Source of the DNA: [Phialemoniopsis] sp. UDSM-2020
Taxonomy: Eukaryota > Ascomycota > Sordariomycetes > Thyridiales > Thyridiaceae
Assembly (NCBI GenBank): GCA_018873225.1
Contig: JAEILZ010000001.1
Coordinates: 868,001-932,000 of the forward strand
Direction of reading: 5' to 3'
DNA: 64,000 nucleotides
Shown: positions 22,150 to 33,347 of the stretch, in pieces
How the letters are laid out: each line of letters starts with the position of its first letter
Position numbering within the stretch: position 1 is the stretch's first letter
Position numbers and translations under genes: made by a program
The notes under the pieces: model-generated
Databases searched by the model: none
What the model was told of the DNA's origin: nothing
Seen by the model: only the letters and a program-made list of their open reading frames with translations

Positions 22150-24528
22150 CTACGACGCAGGCGACGTGCCGTTAGCCGTCGAGAACAGCGCCAGCGTCGC
22201 GCAGAACGTGCTGCGGTTGTCGCTGTCGAGCGCCGCGCTCTGCCCGTTGACCGTGAGCATGTTGACCGCCGCTTTCGTGCTCAGGCCGTACATCTGCACG
22301 CTCGAGCCCTCGAGGCTGACCATGTTGTCCTGGCAGTTGTTGGCCGCGACGCACTCTTGCGCGTAGTTGTCGAAGAAGCTGTACAGGCCCGCGCCGTAGA
22401 CGTACACGTCCTTGGAGTTGATGGCCCGCAGGCCCCAGGCCCTGGCGCAGGTCGGTCCCGTGCACGTCGAGAAGTCCGGGTCGGCGAATTTCGAGTTGAC
22501 GGTGAAAGGGGTTCGCGCGTCCGGGTTGCCCTGGAAGTAGGGAGTCTCGGACTGCAGCATCGTCATGTACACGTTGCTCGCGCCGTTGAGCTGGTAGTTG
22601 TACAGCACCGAGTGCTCCGACGCCGTGCCGAAGAACCAGACCGGTTTCGTGCTCTCGACGAGGACGCCCCGGCCGGAGAAGATGTTGATCTGCTGCGAGT
22701 GCGCGTCGGGCTCGAGGCTGTGGTCGGCGACCCAGAACCACGTGTTCTCGAGGTACACCGACGCCGTCTTGGTGATGTGCATCATCATGAAGACGCCCAT
22801 GCACTTGGGGTCCGCGGGCGCCGTGACGTTGGGGTTCTTGGCGCACTGCGCGAGCTCGAGCTCCGTGCCGGCCGAGCCGCCGATGCGCACGTGCACGTCC
22901 CACATGGCCGCCGCGCCCGGGGCGCGCCCCTCGACGTTCCACTCGATCATGATGGCGCCCGGTTGCGGGCCCACGGTCTCGAACATGAGGTCGCTCATCT
23001 CGACACCTCCCACATCGCCGGGCTGGCCGACCTGGAAGACGGGCTTGGGGTTGGCCTGGTCCTGGAACGCGGCGCCCTTGGCCATGATGAGCGGCCAGAT
23101 CTCGCCCGTGATCTTGATGTTCTTGGGCACGCGGATCGTGTCGCTGACGATGTACGCGCCGTGGTCGAAGTAGACGACCTGGTTGCCCTGGCACTTGTCG
23201 AACGCGGCCTGGATGTGCGCCGTGTCGTCCGTCTTGCCGTCGCCCTTGGCGCCGCAGCCCTTGACCGAGATGAAGTTGCTGGCGGGGATGTCCTGGTACT
23301 GCGGCTTGGAGCGCGTGAAGACCTTGTTGCCGGCGGCGTCGAGCAGGGCTTTCGGCTTGGTCGGCGCCTGCTGCGGGCTCTGCACGGCCTTGGCGGATCC
23401 TACACCTGCCGTGGTCCGGCCCTGCACCCAAGAGATTATCTTGGAGTTGCCGGCGAGGACCTGCTGGCGGTTCGCGCCGCTGGCGACGGCGACCTGCACG
23501 GTGGACATGTCGACGTTGTCGAGGATGAGCGTGCCGTTGCTGTGCGGCGACGACGGGTTGTAGTTTGTCAGGACGCCGGTCGCCGTGTTGGAGATGACGC
23601 TGTCGAGCAGGAGCACCGAGCCGACGTTTTGGAAGTTGCCGTCTCCGGAGGTCATGTCGACGCCGACAGCAGCGTCGTTGATCTTGACGTCCTGCAGCGA
23701 CCAGGCCCAGTTCCACTGCATGTAGACGGCCGTGTTGCAGCCGTTGAAGGTCAGGTTGCGCGTCGTGAACTGCTGGCTGCCGAAGAAGGCGCCGAAGCCG
23801 CCGCCGTTGAAGGTCAGGTCCGACATGAAGCCTCCCGAGCCGTTGTCCATGAAGATGCCCTTTTGCTGGTTCTCCTTGGACTTGTCGGCGCGCATGTTGA
23901 AGACGATGTTTTGCAGGCTCGTCGCCTGGGCCACCTGCCAGTGGATGCCGGCGCCCTGGCCGATCGGCAGGGCCGTGATGTCGATGACAAAGTTGCGCAC
24001 CTGCCGGAAGAAGTTGTTCTGGTTGACCCACCAGTTGTCGCCTGTGTCGGTGTACGGGTCCGAGTCGACGACGGCCATGCCCTGGAAGTTGGCCGATGCC
24101 TTGAGGGTGGGCAGAGAGGCGGCGTCGCCGACGAGCTGCGTGTAGTAGTACTGGATGATGGGCTTGCTGACGAGGTAGGTACCCGGAGGGAAGTAGACGA
24201 GTGCGGGCGTCGTGGTTTGCGAGTCGCACCCTTGGCCGCAGCGGTTGCCGTCGGCGATGGCCTTGTTGATGGCGGCCGTGTCGTCGGCGCTGCCGTCGCC
24301 CACGGCGCCGTAGTCCTTGACGTTGCGGAAGACCTTGTAGCCCGGGACGCCGAACGCGGCGGCGCCCTGGCGCGTGATGCTCGAGGCCCACCAGCTCGAT
24401 GCTGCTGCGGCGCCTGTGGCGGGAACGGCGGCGGGGACTTGCGGTGCGGGTGCGGGCGCGGCGGCGACCTCGGGGGCGAGGAGGCGCAGGGCCAGGAGGG
24501 AGAGGGTGAGGAGCTTGTTGAGGCCCAT
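22150..24528 (-). CDS. Secreted GH55 exo-beta-1,3-glucanase
   Basis: Intronless, 792 residues. The start is the ATG at 24528, which opens a clear signal peptide (MGLNKLLTLSLLALRLL...VAAAPA). The protein has the two tandem right-handed beta-helix (pectate-lyase superfamily) domains of glycoside hydrolase family 55. Each begins with the same signature: KDYGAVGDGSADDTAAI (71-87) and KGCGAKGDGKTDDTAHI (423-439). The TYLVSKPIIQYYYTQLVGDA region, the WNWAWSLQD strand and the Cys-rich C-terminal part fit GH55. It should release glucose from laminarin-type beta-1,3-glucan outside the cell, in wall remodelling or attack on other fungi or plant callose. Codon use is very GC-rich, so both other strands carry long shadow frames. 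Confidence 0.93.
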   Translation of the reverse strand: MGLNKLLTLSLLALRLLAPEVAAAPAPAPQVPAAVPATGAAAASSWWASSITRQGAAAFGVPGYKVFRNVKDYGAVGDGSADDTAAINKAIADGNRCGQGCDSQTTTPALVYFPPGTYLVSKPIIQYYYTQLVGDAASLPTLKASANFQGMAVVDSDPYTDTGDNWWVNQNNFFRQVRNFVIDITALPIGQGAGIHWQVAQATSLQNIVFNMRADKSKENQQKGIFMDNGSGGFMSDLTFNGGGFGAFFGSQQFTTRNLTFNGCNTAVYMQWNWAWSLQDVKINDAAVGVDMTSGDGNFQNVGSVLLLDSVISNTATGVLTNYNPSSPHSNGTLILDNVDMSTVQVAVASGANRQQVLAGNSKIISWVQGRTTAGVGSAKAVQSPQQAPTKPKALLDAAGNKVFTRSKPQYQDIPASNFISVKGCGAKGDGKTDDTAHIQAAFDKCQGNQVVYFDHGAYIVSDTIRVPKNIKITGEIWPLIMAKGAAFQDQANPKPVFQVGQPGDVGGVEMSDLMFETVGPQPGAIMIEWNVEGRAPGAAAMWDVHVRIGGSAGTELELAQCAKNPNVTAPADPKCMGVFMMMHITKTASVYLENTWFWVADHSLEPDAHSQQINIFSGRGVLVESTKPVWFFGTASEHSVLYNYQLNGASNVYMTMLQSETPYFQGNPDARTPFTVNSKFADPDFSTCTGPTCARAWGLRAINSKDVYVYGAGLYSFFDNYAQECVAANNCQDNMVSLEGSSVQMYGLSTKAAVNMLTVNGQSAALDSDNRSTFCATLALFSTANGTSPAS

Positions 24529-27500
24529 CTTTGCGTGGACCGGTAGAACCAGCTTCCAGTCAGTCAAAAGAAGATGTGTGGCCTTTTCTGGCGTTGGAAA
24601 ATGCTAGTTTCCCTCTTCAAAGAATGAAGGGGTTGATCGTTGCGAACGGTAAAGATTCTTGTGAGAATATGTCAGTCTTGTGCTGTTCGTGATAGCTTGA
24701 TTTAGCTGGATGTTGTTTTCGCGTGTAAGCCAAAAGGGAGGTTTAGATAATGAAATGGTCTGAAAGAAAGAAGGGGAGGAAAAAGGGATCGTGGGATTTA
24801 AATCCTCAAGGAGGACAAGATGTGCCCTTGCCTTGAGGGATGATGAATGCCTGACAATGGGCTGTGGTGAAGATTGAGGGCGAACACAATGGCTGTGAAT
24901 AAGCTATTGTGTGCGTGTAGGTGAGGTTGTTGATGCGCGTGCTTTCTTAGGTGAGGTCCGCTCGTACGCAGGTCAAAGCATTGAATAAGCTGTGAGCCCG
25001 CGCCTTGTCAGGTGAACAACAATAGCCACAATGACCCTCGCTAATAATAAAAGACGCGTCTTTGATAACAATCCTGTTGTTTGTCGACTTCTTTTTGCCC
25101 TCTGTCTTTATTTTCCCATGCTGGTGGTGGGGGGTTTTGGGTGCGAGGTAGTGCCCTTCTCAAGGGGGAGCACAGGGCAGCAAGGGAGCGGAGGGAGGAT
25201 GAAGAAGAGCAAGGGGATCCGAGTCACCAAAACACTCACCTCTTGACTCTTGGTTCCAAGTGGCCGTTTTCCAGAAAATGAATGGTGAAAGGTTCTAGTC
25301 CGTCACAGTCATACAATAACTTTTTCCTCAAATCCGGAGAGGGACAGTAGAAATAAGACCCGAAAAAAGGAGTGTCGTCGGTCGGTCGTGTAATTCGGGA
25401 AAGGGAAATCCAAAAGCAAGGTAATAATATACCTGCTTCTGCCAACAACAAAAAGTGGTTGGTGAAAAGAACGGAGGCGAGGCCAGCAAAATGGGAGAGA
25501 GAGAGAAGAGGAAGGGAAAAAGCCGTGATCGACGGAGGCGAACAGGTTGTATGTAGTTGTATTAATTCCAGCCGGTGGTCTGGCCTTGGTAGAGGGAGAG
25601 AAGATCGTCCTGGTTTTTACTTGCTTCTCTGCTTTTGCGCGCGTACTGGGGGCGCTTTGTCCAATACTACGTACCATTCCCTCCTCCCCGGCGAGGATCT
25701 GGAGAAAGCGCATCAAGACTTATATTACGGATCCTCCGATCAGATCCACACATCTGCCGCCCAGGAATATCTGGTGCTGGGGCATGCCAATGTCTATCCA
25801 TGCCACCAAGTGGTCTGCGTGTGCGCTGGGCTGTACCTACTGGTGTATCAGGCCGGGGCACCAAGGCGAGCGACGAGTGGTGGGCAATGTATCTCAGAAC
25901 CGCAATCACTAGCTCCATTCCATGCCCAAATCCACTCCGTATTTGCCTACCAAAGTACTTCACTGACCTTACAATTCACCGGGCATCGTGTCCCTGTCTA
26001 CGGCGGGAGGTGGTGGCCGTTCTGGAGTCTGGCGCCGCGACGGCCCCTGAGCTCTGAGCTTGGTTGGGGTTGGAGCGCCGCGCCCGACCACCACCAAACA
26101 GAAACGCTCGCCTCTGCTGGAATGTGAAAATGATTGCGTCTGCCACCCAATGAATCACAAACTTTTTGGTCCTCAACGCGCCCGCGCACACACAAGCGCA
26201 CACCTCTTTCGGACCACGTTTCTGCTAGCAAGTCTTTCGCATTGACCGTCCGTTTCGTTTCCCCCAAAGTGGTGCCGGCCCGGCCGCGTCATTGGCTGGG
26301 CTCGACGTTTCAGAACAAACGAGGTTGCCCCCCGGCAGACCACAAAGAAACAAGAATAAGAGCAAGAGCATGTCTTCTGTGGCGACCACTCGATCAAATG
26401 CCCTTGTGGCCCCCGGGGAGCAGACGTGGCAGATCGGACGACGTGGATCAGGGCTTTTTTTCTTGTCCCTGGTGGTTCACAGGGGTTGATTGTGGTTGAG
26501 GTTAATGCAAGCGCCTCGAGGCATCTCGGCGCATGTCGATCATTGTCGACAACGGGCAATAGCTCCAGGAACCAAGACCATAGCACAGGTCGATCAGGTC
26601 CCAATCTAGGGTTGACCATCCAAGACCACCCAAGGAATGTTCCTGCATAGCGCAACCCTCCGTATCTGCCGAGGCCTTCAATGTTCCTGCACCCCTGACA
26701 CCATCACGCTTTACCCTGCCTTTGCTGTACACACTGGCATCCTAGAACTTGCCTGATTAGATCACATTTGCACAGTATTGTCAAGACGTTTCGAGAGACT
26801 TCAGTGCCAGGCAGAGGAAATGAAGAGTACGGTGATCGCCCACCTATCGGCCAAGCTGGCCAACTCTTACCATAAACGCCACTGGGAATATCCCATGATT
26901 TCCCTGCTTTCGACTTCAATGCGATAACCGCCCATACTTTGCCATCCTCAAAAACGGATTGGCCGTCATAGATGAGATAACGGTCCCCCATCTGCAAAAG
27001 GCCCGCCACGGAGGAGCATCCCATATGATGTCCTGCATGCCACACCCACAAGCCCATCAGCACCTTAAAAATAATTAATGAGCCTGTTTCAAAAACGGAG
27101 GGCGCCGCTGATCCCACCCAACCACACACGCTCGCCCAATCCCCGCACCACACTCCACTAGCTTGTCGCAGATGGAGACCCCTGCAGGCCTGACGAGTGG
27201 TTGGCGGCGGCCGGTGCGGCGCGCGTCCGTGTCGACACCCAAACCCAGAAAGATCCATCCATCCATCTCTCTGGTGGAAGCAAGCCAGAACGTCCAAAAG
27301 AAGGGATGGATATGACTCGATCTGTGCGTCTGATCTTGTGCGCCAATCAATCTTGCTTCGCACCGTTTGTTTCCTAGTGACTGCCGGCAGCGAATCGTCT
27401 CGGCTGGTACCGACTGCTCTGACACTCTTTTGGTCCAGCACACGCGCACGTGAAGCCCAAGTCATGCATCGCTGACTGGCCACGACATGACCATGAAAAG

Positions 27501-28361
27501 CCACGCCCAAAAGGACAAGAGAGGCATCCAAACCTCACAATCAGCCACCTTTGCCAAGAAAACGCGCTCAACTCTTCGCACCACGTGTTGCAGCAGTCAG
27601 AGACAAAAATAATCCCTTTGGGCCAAGGCTGTGGGATTTTTTCTATGGTCTGCTCGGTCATTGGAATGCCAAGCGCTGCTTAATACGGGCGCCCGTACAG
27701 ACATAATTTGTCTGCGCATGCCTCGCCTGCTCCTGTTCTGCTTCTGAGACTTTCGCGTCGAGATTTACTGATAAATGACCTCTTTCAAGTGCTTTTCCAA
27801 GCCGGATCCCAGCGTGCGCGATTAATATTCGGGGAAGCAGTGCTTCTGCGACTTGGCAAAGAACAACAAACTGTGCATCTCATCTTGCTTCATTCTTGAA
27901 TTTCCTCGTATTGCTCCTTCTCTCAGCGCAGACTTCTCAAACGTACAAACACATCGTTCAGAATGATTGGAGAGGTGAATTGAGAAGTAGACGCGTCGCG
28001 TAGGTGCCATCACGACCCAGACGACCTGCCGGGCCTTGCCGGCCAGTGTGTGCCGTCTAAGCCGGCCCGCAAACACGGGACACGGGCATTCGACCAACCC
28101 CTTTTTATCTCGTCCAATCTTTTACAGTGATGTATGTGAAGCCATGTATCACAGACTTCGGATGACAGCTGAATTGCTCCGATGGAAATGAGAAATTCTC
28201 CGAAGTTTGGGTCAAAGGATTTCTGGTGAAACACGACAGCCCTTCAGACCCCTGAACCAGGACAGCAGCATTTCCAATGCCTCGGACACTCTAGATAGCA
28301 GTAATGCACATCCGGAAAATATTTAGTGCGATATCTACCTTCAATCACACCTTGGAAGTCA

Positions 28362-28416
28362 CGCTGAGCGGTAGCAATGTCGCTGAGCGGTAGTAATGTC
28401 GCTGAGTGGCAACATG
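28362..28416. repeat. Tandem repeat, 19-bp unit, about three copies
   Basis: Two near-identical units of cgctgagcggtagYaatgt stand head to tail at 28362-28380 and 28381-28399. A third, degraded copy begins cgctgagtggcaacatg at 28400. It lies 420 bp upstream of the first SDR gene of the cluster. Function unknown. Confidence 0.75.
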
Positions 28417-28619
28417 ACACGATAAGGTAGTAAAACTAGAAAGCATTGTTCTCCATTCAGAGTAGGAATGACGCCAAATAGAAAGCCCAATGTCCGTTTT
28501 TCCCGGACCAGTTGCATACGTCACTCAAGCATATCTGATCACTGTATCCTGTTCGAGAGACGGCGGGGGAGTGCTCCCGCCGAGCCGCCCGCCGTTCCAC
28601 CGCTTCCGACGCGGAACCT

Positions 28620-28630
28620 GATGGCGGAGA
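28620..28630 (+). promoter_or_regulatory. Possible cluster CGG element upstream of SDR gene
   Basis: gatggcggaga shares nine bases (GATGGCGGA) with the fuller motifs at 40048 and 46679. It lies about 205 bp before the SDR start, within a CGG-rich stretch (28558-28630). Weaker than the other copies. Confidence 0.35.
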
Positions 28631-28835
28631 GATCTCGGTCTCGGACCCACACGCCGCCAGCCGCTGTGGCCTCCATTTCCCATCCCGATTGCCTCATTCT
28701 CCATGGCAAGAGAACGGCTGGTCATCAGTGCACATTGTAGCTCTATATCAGGCTTTTGTTTTCGGCCCTAAGCCTTGGTCTAAGCATTAACGTACACTCA
28801 GTTCATTGCTCTCTGCTCGTAGAGTCTCGTTCACC

Positions 28836-30154
28836 ATGACCAACCAACACCCTCTCTCAGCTTCGGCACTGTTCGATGTGCGGGGATGGGTCGCCCTCGG
28901 TAAGCTTGACCCGGGCTACGGGTGCCGTTTTCGCCCTTTGGAACTAACGCTCCGCAGTCACCGGAGGTGGAACTGGCATCGGCTTGAGTAAGCTCCGAGT
29001 AACAATCTACACCGGTGTAAATCGTGGCTGTTTACTAACCTAAGACCAGTGGCCGCACAGGTGCTGGCCGCAAACGGTGCTAAGGTATACATCACAGGTC
29101 GCCGGAAGGAGGTTCTTGAGTCAAGTGCCAAGATCCACGGCTCACGCGATGTGCTCGGAGACAATGGAGGATCTCTCGTGCCGCTCGTGATGGACATCAC
29201 TTCCAAGGAGAGCATCACCGACGCAGTCAATCTCATCAAAGAGAAAGAGGGATATTTGAATGTGTAAGATATACTCACTTGAGACCACCCGTGGCCCCTA
29301 CTAAATGCAGCCCACAGCCTTGTAAACAATGCAGGCATAGGCTCGGACAGGGCACACGCGGCATCCAGCCAAGGACCGGAAGCTTACAGCAAGGCTATGT
29401 TTGCTGAGGACATCAATGACTGGCAGCAAGGTACGCTTTCCGTTCCTGCCCTTTCTTGTAAAGTACTAACCCATGACAGTCTACATGTCGAACAACACGT
29501 CAATCTACTTCATGACGTCGGCTTTCGTGCCATTGCTTAGCGCAGCAAAGTCGAGTGTATCAGGCGTGCCCGGCAACGTGATCAACATTGCATCCATCAG
29601 CGGGATCACAAAGTGGTATGTCTCCCGTTAAGAATCAATGGCTTGCCAGCCCCTTTTGCTCACAAACCTTGATCTTAGGTCCCAAAACAGTCAATTCGCG
29701 TACAACGTAAGATACGGTACATCGCCACCTTAAAATTTAGCTTGCTGACTCTCTACCCGAGACAACAGTGCAGCAAAGCCGCGGCGGTCCACCTCACACG
29801 CATGCTAGCCTATGAGCTGAGCAACGAGACGATTGGGATTCGAGTCAATGCGATTGCCCCGGGCTACTTCCCGTCGGAGCTGACAACAGGCTCGTCAGAC
29901 GAGGCGAACAAGACGACCTGGGCGGCGGCTCCGTTCCAGGCCGAGATGAAGCGCGTGGGTGCGACCGTGCCCGTAGGTCGTCCGGGGACAGACCAGGAGA
30001 TGGCAAGCGTGAGTACACTCTCCTGAATACCCCGGGAAACTAGTTACTGAGGTGTCCACAGGCTGTGATCACCCTAGCTACAAACGGTTATATGCTTGGG
30101 TCGGTGCTTGTTGTGGATGGTGGACTGTTGCTTCGTCACCCTGCTGCTGGATAG
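28836..30154 (+). CDS. Short-chain dehydrogenase/reductase (SDR), first gene of the cluster
   Basis: Eight exons: 28836..28899, 28958..28987, 29050..29263, 29318..29430, 29480..29615, 29679..29706, 29769..30008, 30062..30154. They give 305 residues. Classical SDR features: the cofactor motif TGGGTGIG assembled across two introns, NNAG in VLVNNAGIGS, the active-site serine in INIASISG, and Tyr194-x-x-x-Lys198 (YNCSK), split by an intron right after Asn195. It ends with the usual LVVDGGLLLR. The GRRKEVLE after the second strand suggests NADP(H) preference. It probably oxidises or reduces a sugar, polyol or keto-acid hydroxyl; the substrate is not readable. It heads the cluster, convergent with the first sugar permease. 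Confidence 0.9.
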
Positions 30155-30482
30155 AGGTTTGAGGAGACGCATCATTCAAGTAGAGACCAGGCATGAATTT
30201 ACATCAAGATCAGCAAGTAGACATAACCAAATACATCATTATGATGCATGAAGAGAATTAAAACCTGCTTACGGCTCCTTGGACATAGCAAGGTACTACG
30301 AAGATCAGAGTGGGAAAAGACGCGGTCCGGGATCAAGTGACATGAGCCTGAAGGGAAGCAGTGTGGGAATGAACAATCGAGGTTCATTGTCTTTTCAAAG
30401 ACACTCTTATCATTCTATTGGAAGTACAAGCTTTTGGCATGACACGTCATAGACCGAGCTGGTCTTTCATCTAGTCCTCCAG
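30155..30482. other. Convergent 3' intergenic region
   Basis: 328 bp between the stop codons of the SDR and the convergent permease gene. It must hold both 3' ends. No distinctive structure seen. Confidence 0.5.
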
Positions 30483-32881
30483 TCATCCATCGGCGGTCAC
30501 AGAAACTAGGTCGTCTGACTTGACATGTTGCAACCCATATAAGTCTGTGCGAGGCTTCCCATCATACACGTCCTCGAGATGAGCAGCCTTTGCATCAGCC
30601 GCATCGCGTTTGATCGCAGCAAGTTCCTTGTCCTCCACGCCCTCAGCTACTGCTGCTTGGAACTTGGACACCGCCACGTTCTGATTATCTCCGTCAAAGA
30701 TTGCCGAGATCTCTTCGATCGTCATGTTTTTCGTCTCGGGGAAGTAGAAGTATGTTACGGCAATGAAGCCCGCAAGGAGCGCGAGGTATACACCATAGCT
30801 GAAAATGGCCCGTAGTCAGTCATCACTGTGAAATCAGAGGGGTGCTGCTGGCCTAATGATGTGACTTACTACTTCCAACCAATGGCGGCAAGAGCGATCG
30901 GGTTGACGAACGTGTTGACTGTCACAGCGACGAATTGGATGACAATGAAGAGAGCCATTCCCTTCATGCGCATGTTGTAAGGCAAGATTTCGACGGGATA
31001 GCTGAGTCGCCTTGTAAGTCACAAACCAAGACTCTGGTACTCGGATATTACTAACGCGTATTGCAGAGGCGTCCATGCCACATCATATGCGCCGAAGAAC
31101 AGGAAGAGGAACGGAATCACGGCAATCCCCAAAGCAGGCTTCAGCGAGGTCGCATACGCTCCGGACAAGCCCATGGCGAATATGTATGAGAAGAACATGC
31201 CGCAGTTGGAGAAGAGCCATAGAAACCGACGGCCAAGGCGTTCAACTAGGAGCGCAGCACTTGACGAGATGATGACTGAAGATCTGTCAGTGTCACCCTG
31301 TCAAACTTGAGACACCAGCAGAGACTCACGATTCCAGACTTGCAGTCCAGCGTTGATACCGGAAATCTGCGCAGGCTCGGTAATCCCAACTTGCTTGAGA
31401 GTCGGTGCAAGGTAGCTAAGAAACAAGTGTTAGACTTGCATCACAAGCAAGACGGACGTTTCCTAGGACTTGCTAGTTGATGATGCCGTTTCCAACCCAG
31501 TTTGTGCCCACGCCAACCACAAGCAGGATGAGCAATCTGTGGTGGTTCGCTTTACCGCGGAAGAAATCGAGGTAAGAAGTGTCCGCATACGACTGGTCGA
31601 TGCTTAACGCTGTTCTGATTTCTTGATACTGGTACTGGACCAAGGCATCATCTTCCTGGCCGTTGGCATGATACTTGGCTAGGATTCGAAGGGCGTCGTC
31701 GTGGCGTTCGCGCTCGATGAGCCACTGCGGGCATTGTTAGTTTCCGGGAGCAGGGGGAATCAAGCTGTCGGATCAAATCAAAGTGGTGAATTGACACATA
31801 CTCTAGGCGACTCAGGACAACCGATTGTAGCGAGAATGACAAACACTGGGCCGATCATTTGTAGGTAGCACGGAAGGCGCCAAGATACGTCGCCTTTCAT
31901 GTGCAACGTGCCGACTAGAGGACGTCTGTCAGTGCACGATTGACTGACAAGGATTCATGCATTCACCTACAGCTGATGAACGACGAGGTGATCGATGCGA
32001 TATCTGCAATCAGGGTCAGTCCGCTGTTCCCAGGGAAGACGGCTAATAATTCGAGGAGCATACAATAGATACAGGTATCTAATATTCTGGTGGTCAGCAG
32101 ACTCGACTCAGAATTTGAGAATTTCAAGAGACGTACAGAAACCTGCAATAGTGGCGCGATATCGTGGATGTGCTATCTCCTGGAGAAGAGTGGGAGCAGT
32201 CGTTAGACAGAGTGCAGTACCAACGCCGATGACAGCTCGTCCTGCGGTGTACATGGCAAGGTTGATGGCAGCGCCGTTGACTACGGCACCAACTATCTAC
32301 ATTTGATGTTAGAACTGCCAGCCGTGATAATGATACTGCTCAAGCGTAACTTACCACAATGGCCGCACCCAGCCAAATGACCGGGCGTCGACCGAAACGT
32401 GCAGCCATGACATCAGCGACCCAGGAGAAGCTATGCGAATATTAGACCAGGTCATCATATGAAAAGAAAGTGACCTACACGATAGATGGGACAAACAACG
32501 ACGCGCTGATGCCGCCTAGCGTAACACCTTCCGGGTGTCCCAAGAACTCCTGCCATTGATCGATGGCCTGCAGTCCATTCATCAAACTACCGTCGTCTTT
32601 AAATCGTGTCAGACTCCCTTCGAATTCCTGTAGATCTCGTGTCATACTAACATCCGTTCATGAAAGTCACGCCGCACAACCCCAAGCAGTGCCAGACATT
32701 GAGCCGAAGACCTAGTAAGATTTAGTCATGCTCATGACAGCCAGGTTGTGGAATGCATACATTTGTCCTTCCACCATCTGCTGTTTGTGTTGTTCGGCAA
32801 GCTGTCAAACCGCACGGGGTCTTCATGTCCGTTAGCAACCTTGATAACCTCGGGTTCCTTCGGATCAATCTTCATATCCAT
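30483..32881 (-). CDS. MFS sugar transporter (lactose/hexose permease type), 13 exons
   Basis: Exons (transcript order): 32761..32881, 32652..32711, 32597-1..32479 (32479..32596), 32355..32430, 32137..32296, 32064..32078, 31971..32003, 31802..31914, 31474..31724, 31330..31415, 31056..31275, 30870..31001, 30483..30798. They give 566 residues. The fungal sugar-porter pattern is clear: YDGSLMNGLQAIDQW, ARFGRRPVIWLG, APTLLQEIAHPRYRA, PESPRWLIER, GTNWVGNGIINYYLAP, LVERLGRRFLWLF and YFPETKNMTIEEI. Exon 6 is only 15 nt. The intron after exon 9 starts with GC (TA|GCAAGT) and is required for frame. A plasma-membrane proton symporter or facilitator for a sugar or polyol is likely. Compared with the two other permeases in the cluster it has extra introns and a longer charged C-terminus. 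Confidence 0.9.
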
Positions 32882-33347
32882 CGTGTTCTGACTGACGAGG
32901 AAACTTGAATGGCTGACTATGCATACAAAGATGGTGCGGAGATGACGTTCAAAACAGCGATGGCCCTACTCTGCACTTGTATATTTGTATTTTGCTGGGA
33001 AGAAAAAGTCATCGGACATTCTCGTCTTTCGAAGGTCGGACTAATCAGGAAGCTAGTAACTCTTCGGCAACGGCAGCCTCATCGGTGGAGATTCAGGTCC
33101 GAAAGATCCACAAGTCTCCCCATGGGGCTTGGCTGGTGTTAGATTTGGAGATGAGGGGAAAAGGCTGGGGGGTGAGGCGGATAGCGGGAGTGCGGGATTG
33201 CCAACCCCGTGGCTGTGGAGATGGTCATGGCCGGGGTGACTTCAGCAACAGGGCGGAAGACTAGCAGCAAACTGAGACAGGGTAGACTTGTTCGTTCATC
33301 TATCAAGCACTATGACGTCTATCTACGTCCCACATGGATACCGTCCC
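32882..33347. other. Intergenic region with permease promoter
   Basis: 466 bp between the start of the permease and the stop of the aldo-keto reductase, both on the minus strand. It contains one perfect cluster motif at 33177. Confidence 0.55.
33177..33189 (+). promoter_or_regulatory. Cluster CGG direct-repeat element
   Basis: gcggatagcggga, about 300 bp upstream of the permease start at 32881. It is identical over 13 bases to the copy at 43988. Two CGG triplets in direct orientation, five bases apart, are typical Zn2Cys6 half-sites. Confidence 0.5.

Larger units (their letters stand above)
24529..28835. other. Gene-poor region, 4.3 kb
   Basis: Largest stretch without a supported gene. Several open frames of 120-275 codons exist on both strands, but they overlap each other, mostly lack ATG starts, and show no recognisable domain or splice pattern. 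The left part is probably the long promoter of the glucanase gene. The right end (28560-28630) holds the CGG-rich promoter elements of the first cluster gene. A short tandem repeat lies at 28362-28416. Confidence 0.5.

Noticed and set aside
22172..24546. Open frames of over 700 codons on the plus strand and in a second minus-strand frame across the glucanase gene
   Set aside because: Compositional shadows of a very GC-rich gene. They are Arg/Val/Asp-rich repeats without domains, while the GH55 frame has a signal peptide and family motifs.
25372..26127. 251-codon plus-strand open frame in the gene-poor region
   Set aside because: Starts at a non-ATG codon, overlaps other frames on the opposite strand, composition unlike a folded protein and no splice pattern.
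26704..27531. 275-codon minus-strand open frame in the gene-poor region
   Set aside because: No recognisable domain and an unusual Trp/Cys/Gly-rich composition; kept out for lack of support, though RNA-seq could revive it.
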